From DATDGX01 sp036521875 (GTDB lineage: Bacteria; Desulfobacterota; Binatia; Binatales; Binataceae): 18,135 bases of DNA. Below, piece after piece: positions 15,578 through 18,135 of the stretch. The notes under the pieces were generated by a model that ran no database searches, had not been told where the DNA came from, and worked only from the letters and a program-made list of their open reading frames with translations. The stretch spans positions 1 through 18,135 of the forward strand of contig DATDGX010000090.1 of assembly GCA_036521875.1 (NCBI GenBank). The letters run 5' to 3'. Position numbers and translations under genes: made by a program. Every line of letters starts with the position of its first letter. The stretch's first letter is position 1.

Positions 15578-16498
15578 TCACACGACTGCGTTTGCGACGC
15601 GCGCGCGTGAGGCGAGAATCGTCTCGACTCGCTGCGCCAATTCGGTGAGGCTCTTTCCGATCGGAGTGTCCGCGAATTCATGGATGAACAGGATGCCGCG
15701 ATCCGAGGCCTCGGCGAGGCGCGGATCGAAGGCGAAGCGCGCAAGGATTGGCACGTCAGCCTCGCGGGCGACCGCCTGCAGGCCGCCCTCCGGCCACAGC
15801 GGACGCACTGAACGGCATCCGTCGCAATGAAAGCCCACCATGTTCTCGACGATGCCTATCAGCGGCGTGGCATTCGCGGCAGCGAGCCGGACTGCGTCAC
15901 GAGCGGCGCCCGCGGCGAGAGCGGAAGGATTGCTCATCAGGATGATGCCGTCGAGCTTGACTGTCTTCGCCAGCAAATCGAGGTTCCCCAGTCCCGGCCC
16001 GAGATCGACCACCAGGTAGTCCAGCGCGCCGAATCGCGACTGCCCGAAAACGAGCCGGATCGCCTGCGCATAGCTCATCGACTCCAGCCGTTCGGGCGGG
16101 GGCGGCGCGGGAGCGTCGTCATCGCCGAGGAAACTCATCGGAGGCGGTTCACCGCCGACGATCAGATCGCTCGCGACCACGCGCAGGCCATGCGGTCCCG
16201 CGACCAGCTCGATTCCCTCCGTCATCGGCAGATTGCGCGGCCGCTTCATCCCGAGCATCGCGACCACACTCGGTGAATTGAAGTCGGCGTCGACGAGCGC
16301 GACTTTGCGGCCCTTGAGCGCGAGCGCTCCCGCCACGTTGACGGCCGCGATGCTCTTGCCGGCGCCGCCCTTGGCGCTCGCAATCGCGACGATCGCCTTC
16401 ACGCCGGAAAGATTATTCCTGATGTGTTCGAGGTCGTGCTCGAGTTGCGCCTGCGCCTGGGCGTCTGCCGCGTTCGCGAGCTCAGTGAAAATTTTCAT
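15578..16498 (-). CDS. Mrp/MinD-family P-loop ATPase
   Basis: 306-residue ATPase of the deviant Walker A group. Walker A is Lys43-Gly-Gly-Ala-Gly-Lys48-Ser, switch I is ALVDADFNSPSV and Walker B is YLVVDLGPG. The stretch GIVENMVGFHCDGCRSV carries the CxxC of Mrp/ApbC/NBP35 proteins, which carry and deliver Fe-S clusters. The C-terminal half keeps the family pattern (GILFIHEFADTPIGKSL). The N-terminal DUF59 domain is absent: only about 35 Glu/Ala/Gln-rich residues precede the P-loop. A Pro/Asp-rich loop (GDDDAPAPPPPERL) is inserted mid-protein. A role in Fe-S assembly is likely but not proven; a Soj/MinD-like positioning function is less likely given the CxxC. The start MKIF at 16496-16498 was preferred to an upstream frame running to 16705, whose extra N-terminus looks random. 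It is convergent with the amidohydrolase-like gene. Confidence 0.85.
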   Translation of the reverse strand: MKIFTELANAADAQAQAQLEHDLEHIRNNLSGVKAIVAIASAKGGAGKSIAAVNVAGALALKGRKVALVDADFNSPSVVAMLGMKRPRNLPMTEGIELVAGPHGLRVVASDLIVGGEPPPMSFLGDDDAPAPPPPERLESMSYAQAIRLVFGQSRFGALDYLVVDLGPGLGNLDLLAKTVKLDGIILMSNPSALAAGAARDAVRLAAANATPLIGIVENMVGFHCDGCRSVRPLWPEGGLQAVAREADVPILARFAFDPRLAEASDRGILFIHEFADTPIGKSLTELAQRVETILASRARVANAVV

Positions 16499-16669
16499 CA
16501 AGTTATCCGCGCGGCAAAAAGGTCCGCGTATCCACGATCCTCCGGCGCGGCATTCCGTATAGGATGCCCCGTTTGAGGTGGCTGGTAAAGATTGAGGCGA
16601 GTGCTGCGCCGGCGACTCGCTCGCACCGGCGTCGTCGCATCGATCTGACATGGGCTCCGCGACGAACCT

Positions 16670-16696
16670 GGCGCCGGCGCGAATCACGCCGGCGCC
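16670..16696. repeat. Perfect 10-base GC-rich inverted repeat
   Basis: GGCGCCGGCG (16670-16679), seven-base spacer, CGCCGGCGCC (16687-16696). It lies about 55 bases past the stop of the dksA-type gene and upstream of the Mrp-type gene on the - strand. It could form a strong hairpin that protects or ends the upstream message, but no T-run follows on either strand. Confidence 0.4.
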
Positions 16697-16750
16697 GGAT
16701 GGCATGTGCGGAGATGTTGCCGGAACCCGGATTCGCGGGATCAGATCGCG

Positions 16751-17203
16751 CTACATGTTCTCTTCGTCGGCGTCGGTCGAGCCGAGCTTGCGATAGGTGT
16801 TGCGCTCATCTTCGAATCTACGCTGCGACTTGGCTTCGTGCTCCTGCTCCTGCTGACAATCGCGGCACAGCCGTGTGAACGGCATGATGTTGAGCCGCTC
16901 CTCGGCAATCTCGAGCCCGCACGATTCGCAGATGCCGTAGGTGGCATCCTCGACCCGCTCCAACGCATCGTCGACCTGCTTGATCTTCACGCGCTCGCGG
17001 TCGGAGAGGATGAAGTTGATTTCGCGGTCGCGCTCTTCGGATGCGAGGTCATAGGTATCCATGCCTTCGTCCTTGTTGCTCTCGCGTTCGGCTTTAAGTT
17101 CAGAGTCGATTTCGCTGAGCAGTTTGGTCTTCATGTCCGACAGGCGCTCACGGACTTTAGCCAGGAACTTCTTTCGGTTCGTGGCTGCTGGTTTACGCGC
17201 CAT
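16751..17203 (-). CDS. dksA: DksA/TraR-family zinc-finger transcription factor
   Basis: 150-residue protein that binds the secondary channel of RNA polymerase and, with ppGpp, adjusts promoter activity, especially of rRNA and amino-acid genes. A long coiled coil (about residues 10-85) has the tip motif Asp49-Thr-Tyr-Asp52-Leu-Ala54, matching DxxDxA of DksA. The C4 zinc finger is Cys92-x2-Cys95-x17-Cys113-x2-Cys116, the DksA spacing. An acidic helical tail follows. The length equals E. coli DksA. The ATG at 17201-17203 has AGGAG (17213-17217) nine bases upstream. It follows rimO by 23 bases on the same strand and is probably co-transcribed with it. The exact DksA or paralogue role is not decidable, but the tip motif favours a true DksA-type regulator. 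Confidence 0.88.
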   Translation of the reverse strand: MARKPAATNRKKFLAKVRERLSDMKTKLLSEIDSELKAERESNKDEGMDTYDLASEERDREINFILSDRERVKIKQVDDALERVEDATYGICESCGLEIAEERLNIMPFTRLCRDCQQEQEHEAKSQRRFEDERNTYRKLGSTDADEENM

Positions 17204-17226
17204 TGTTCACCACTCCTCTTCTTATA

Positions 17227-18135
17227 TTAGAGAACCGCGCCCGCGACCCTGCCCTGGAGGTCGTAGCTGAGGGCTTTCTCGATTCGCGCGCGCACGAATT
17301 CGCCCGGCTCGGCGTCCCCGGCAAGGAACACCGCGCCGTCGATTTCGGGCGCCTGGCCGGACGTTCGCCCGCGCATTCGCGTGGCGCGTCCGGGCATTGG
17401 GCCTTCCACCAGAACCTCGAGTTCGCGGCCGACGAGGTCGCGGTTCTTCTGTAACGAAATTTCCGCCTGCATATGCATCAACTCGGCGCGGCGCGCGCGC
17501 TTGACGCGCTCCGGCACCTGGCCCGCCAGCTCGCAGGCGGCGGTATTTTCCTCGCGCGAATAAGTAAACACGCCGAGGCGGTCGAATTGTTCCGCGCGCA
17601 CGAAATCGGCCAGCCGCTCGAACGCCGCGTCAGTCTCGCCGGGAAATCCCACGATGAACGAAGTGCGCAGCGCCACGCCGGGTATCCGCGTCCGCACCCG
17701 GTCGAGCAGGCGGCCGAGCGCCGCGCCAGACCGCTCGCGGCGCATCGCACGCAGCATCGCGTCGTCGGCGTGCTGTAGCGGGATGTCGATATACTTCACG
17801 ACCTGGGGAAGTTCGGCCACCGTGTCGAGCAGCTCGTCGGTTACGAAGTTCGGGTAGCAGTAGAGCAGCCGGATCCAGTGAATGCCCTCGACCTTCGCCA
17901 GCTCGCGCAACAGCGTCGCCAGCGAAACCGGCGGCGTCAGGTCGCGCCCGTAGGCGGTAAGGTCCTGTGCTATCAGGTTGAGCTCGCGGACGCCGTCGCG
18001 GGCGAGCTGGCGAGCCAGGGCGACCAGGTTGACAAGCGGGCGGCTCTCGTGACGGCCGCGAATCTTCGGGATGATGCAGAACGCGCAGGTGTGATTGCAT
18101 CCTTCGGAAATCTTCAAGTAAGACGTGAAGTATTC
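17227..18135 (-). CDS. rimO: RimO, ribosomal protein S12 methylthiotransferase (3' part)
   Basis: Radical-SAM enzyme that adds a methylthio group to a conserved Asp of ribosomal protein S12. The window holds 302 C-terminal codons; the gene runs off the right edge, so the N-terminal MTTase domain with its own Fe-S cluster (about 140 residues) is missing. The radical-SAM cluster motif is Cys-x3-Cys-x2-Cys in SEGCNHTCAFC. Features that favour RimO over the tRNA enzyme MiaB are HWIRLLYCYP, YIDIPLQHADDAML and FTYSREENTAA. The last 60 residues form the TRAM domain (ELEVLVEGPMPG to the end). The reading is open from position 18135. It is followed 23 bases later by dksA. Confidence 0.92.
   Translation of the reverse strand, partial: EYFTSYLKISEGCNHTCAFCIIPKIRGRHESRPLVNLVALARQLARDGVRELNLIAQDLTAYGRDLTPPVSLATLLRELAKVEGIHWIRLLYCYPNFVTDELLDTVAELPQVVKYIDIPLQHADDAMLRAMRRERSGAALGRLLDRVRTRIPGVALRTSFIVGFPGETDAAFERLADFVRAEQFDRLGVFTYSREENTAACELAGQVPERVKRARRAELMHMQAEISLQKNRDLVGRELEVLVEGPMPGRATRMRGRTSGQAPEIDGAVFLAGDAEPGEFVRARIEKALSYDLQGRVAGAVL

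Noticed and set aside
16499..16705. N-terminal extension of the Mrp-type ATPase
   Set aside because: The added 69 residues are unlike any Mrp N-terminus, and MKIF at 16498 gives a sensible family start.

Overview
The window is GC-rich, densely coded chromosomal DNA with no rRNA, tRNA, insertion sequence or CRISPR array that I can see. Lipoprotein-type export, a DksA-type transcription factor, RimO and a bacterial phosphatidylcholine synthase point to a Gram-negative, probably environmental bacterium. The gene mix recalls uncultured soil lineages formerly grouped with Deltaproteobacteria (for example Binatota), but this placement is a guess.

Left part (1-3820). A truncated aldo/keto reductase runs leftward off the edge. 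A 506-base gap follows. On the + strand it carries four tandem hairpins, the last a textbook Rho-independent terminator (795-841), which looks like an unannotated small RNA. Then come a lipoprotein-like eight-repeat PQQ-type beta-propeller (1097-2662), a small two-cluster 4Fe-4S ferredoxin-like protein (2767-3267) and, convergent to it, a flavin split-barrel protein (3365-3820).

Central part (3969-15546). Eight genes on the + strand, mostly overlapping or separated by a few bases, look like one lipid operon. It opens with a TetR regulator behind a good promoter. Next are a HAD-IB phosphatase, a divergent LarA-like (DUF2088) protein, and a 1476-residue fusion of fatty acyl reductase, acyl-adenylating domain, acyl carrier domain and PlsC acyltransferase. 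After these come an exported zinc phospholipase C/S1-P1 nuclease-like protein, a dual-specificity-type phosphatase, a phosphatidylcholine synthase, and an N-formylglutamate-amidohydrolase-like protein with a long unrecognised C-terminal half. The fusion can in principle activate a fatty acid, hold it on its own carrier, reduce it to an alcohol and acylate a glycerophosphate. Its domain set recalls the ElbD enzyme of myxobacterial ether-lipid synthesis. My reading is a gene set for an unusual, perhaps ether-linked, choline phospholipid; this is inference and the most interesting part of the window.

Right part (15578-18135, - strand). The 3' two thirds of rimO, a dksA-type gene 23 bases behind it, and an Mrp/MinD-type P-loop ATPase after a 252-base gap containing a perfect GC-rich inverted repeat. 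These are ordinary housekeeping genes.
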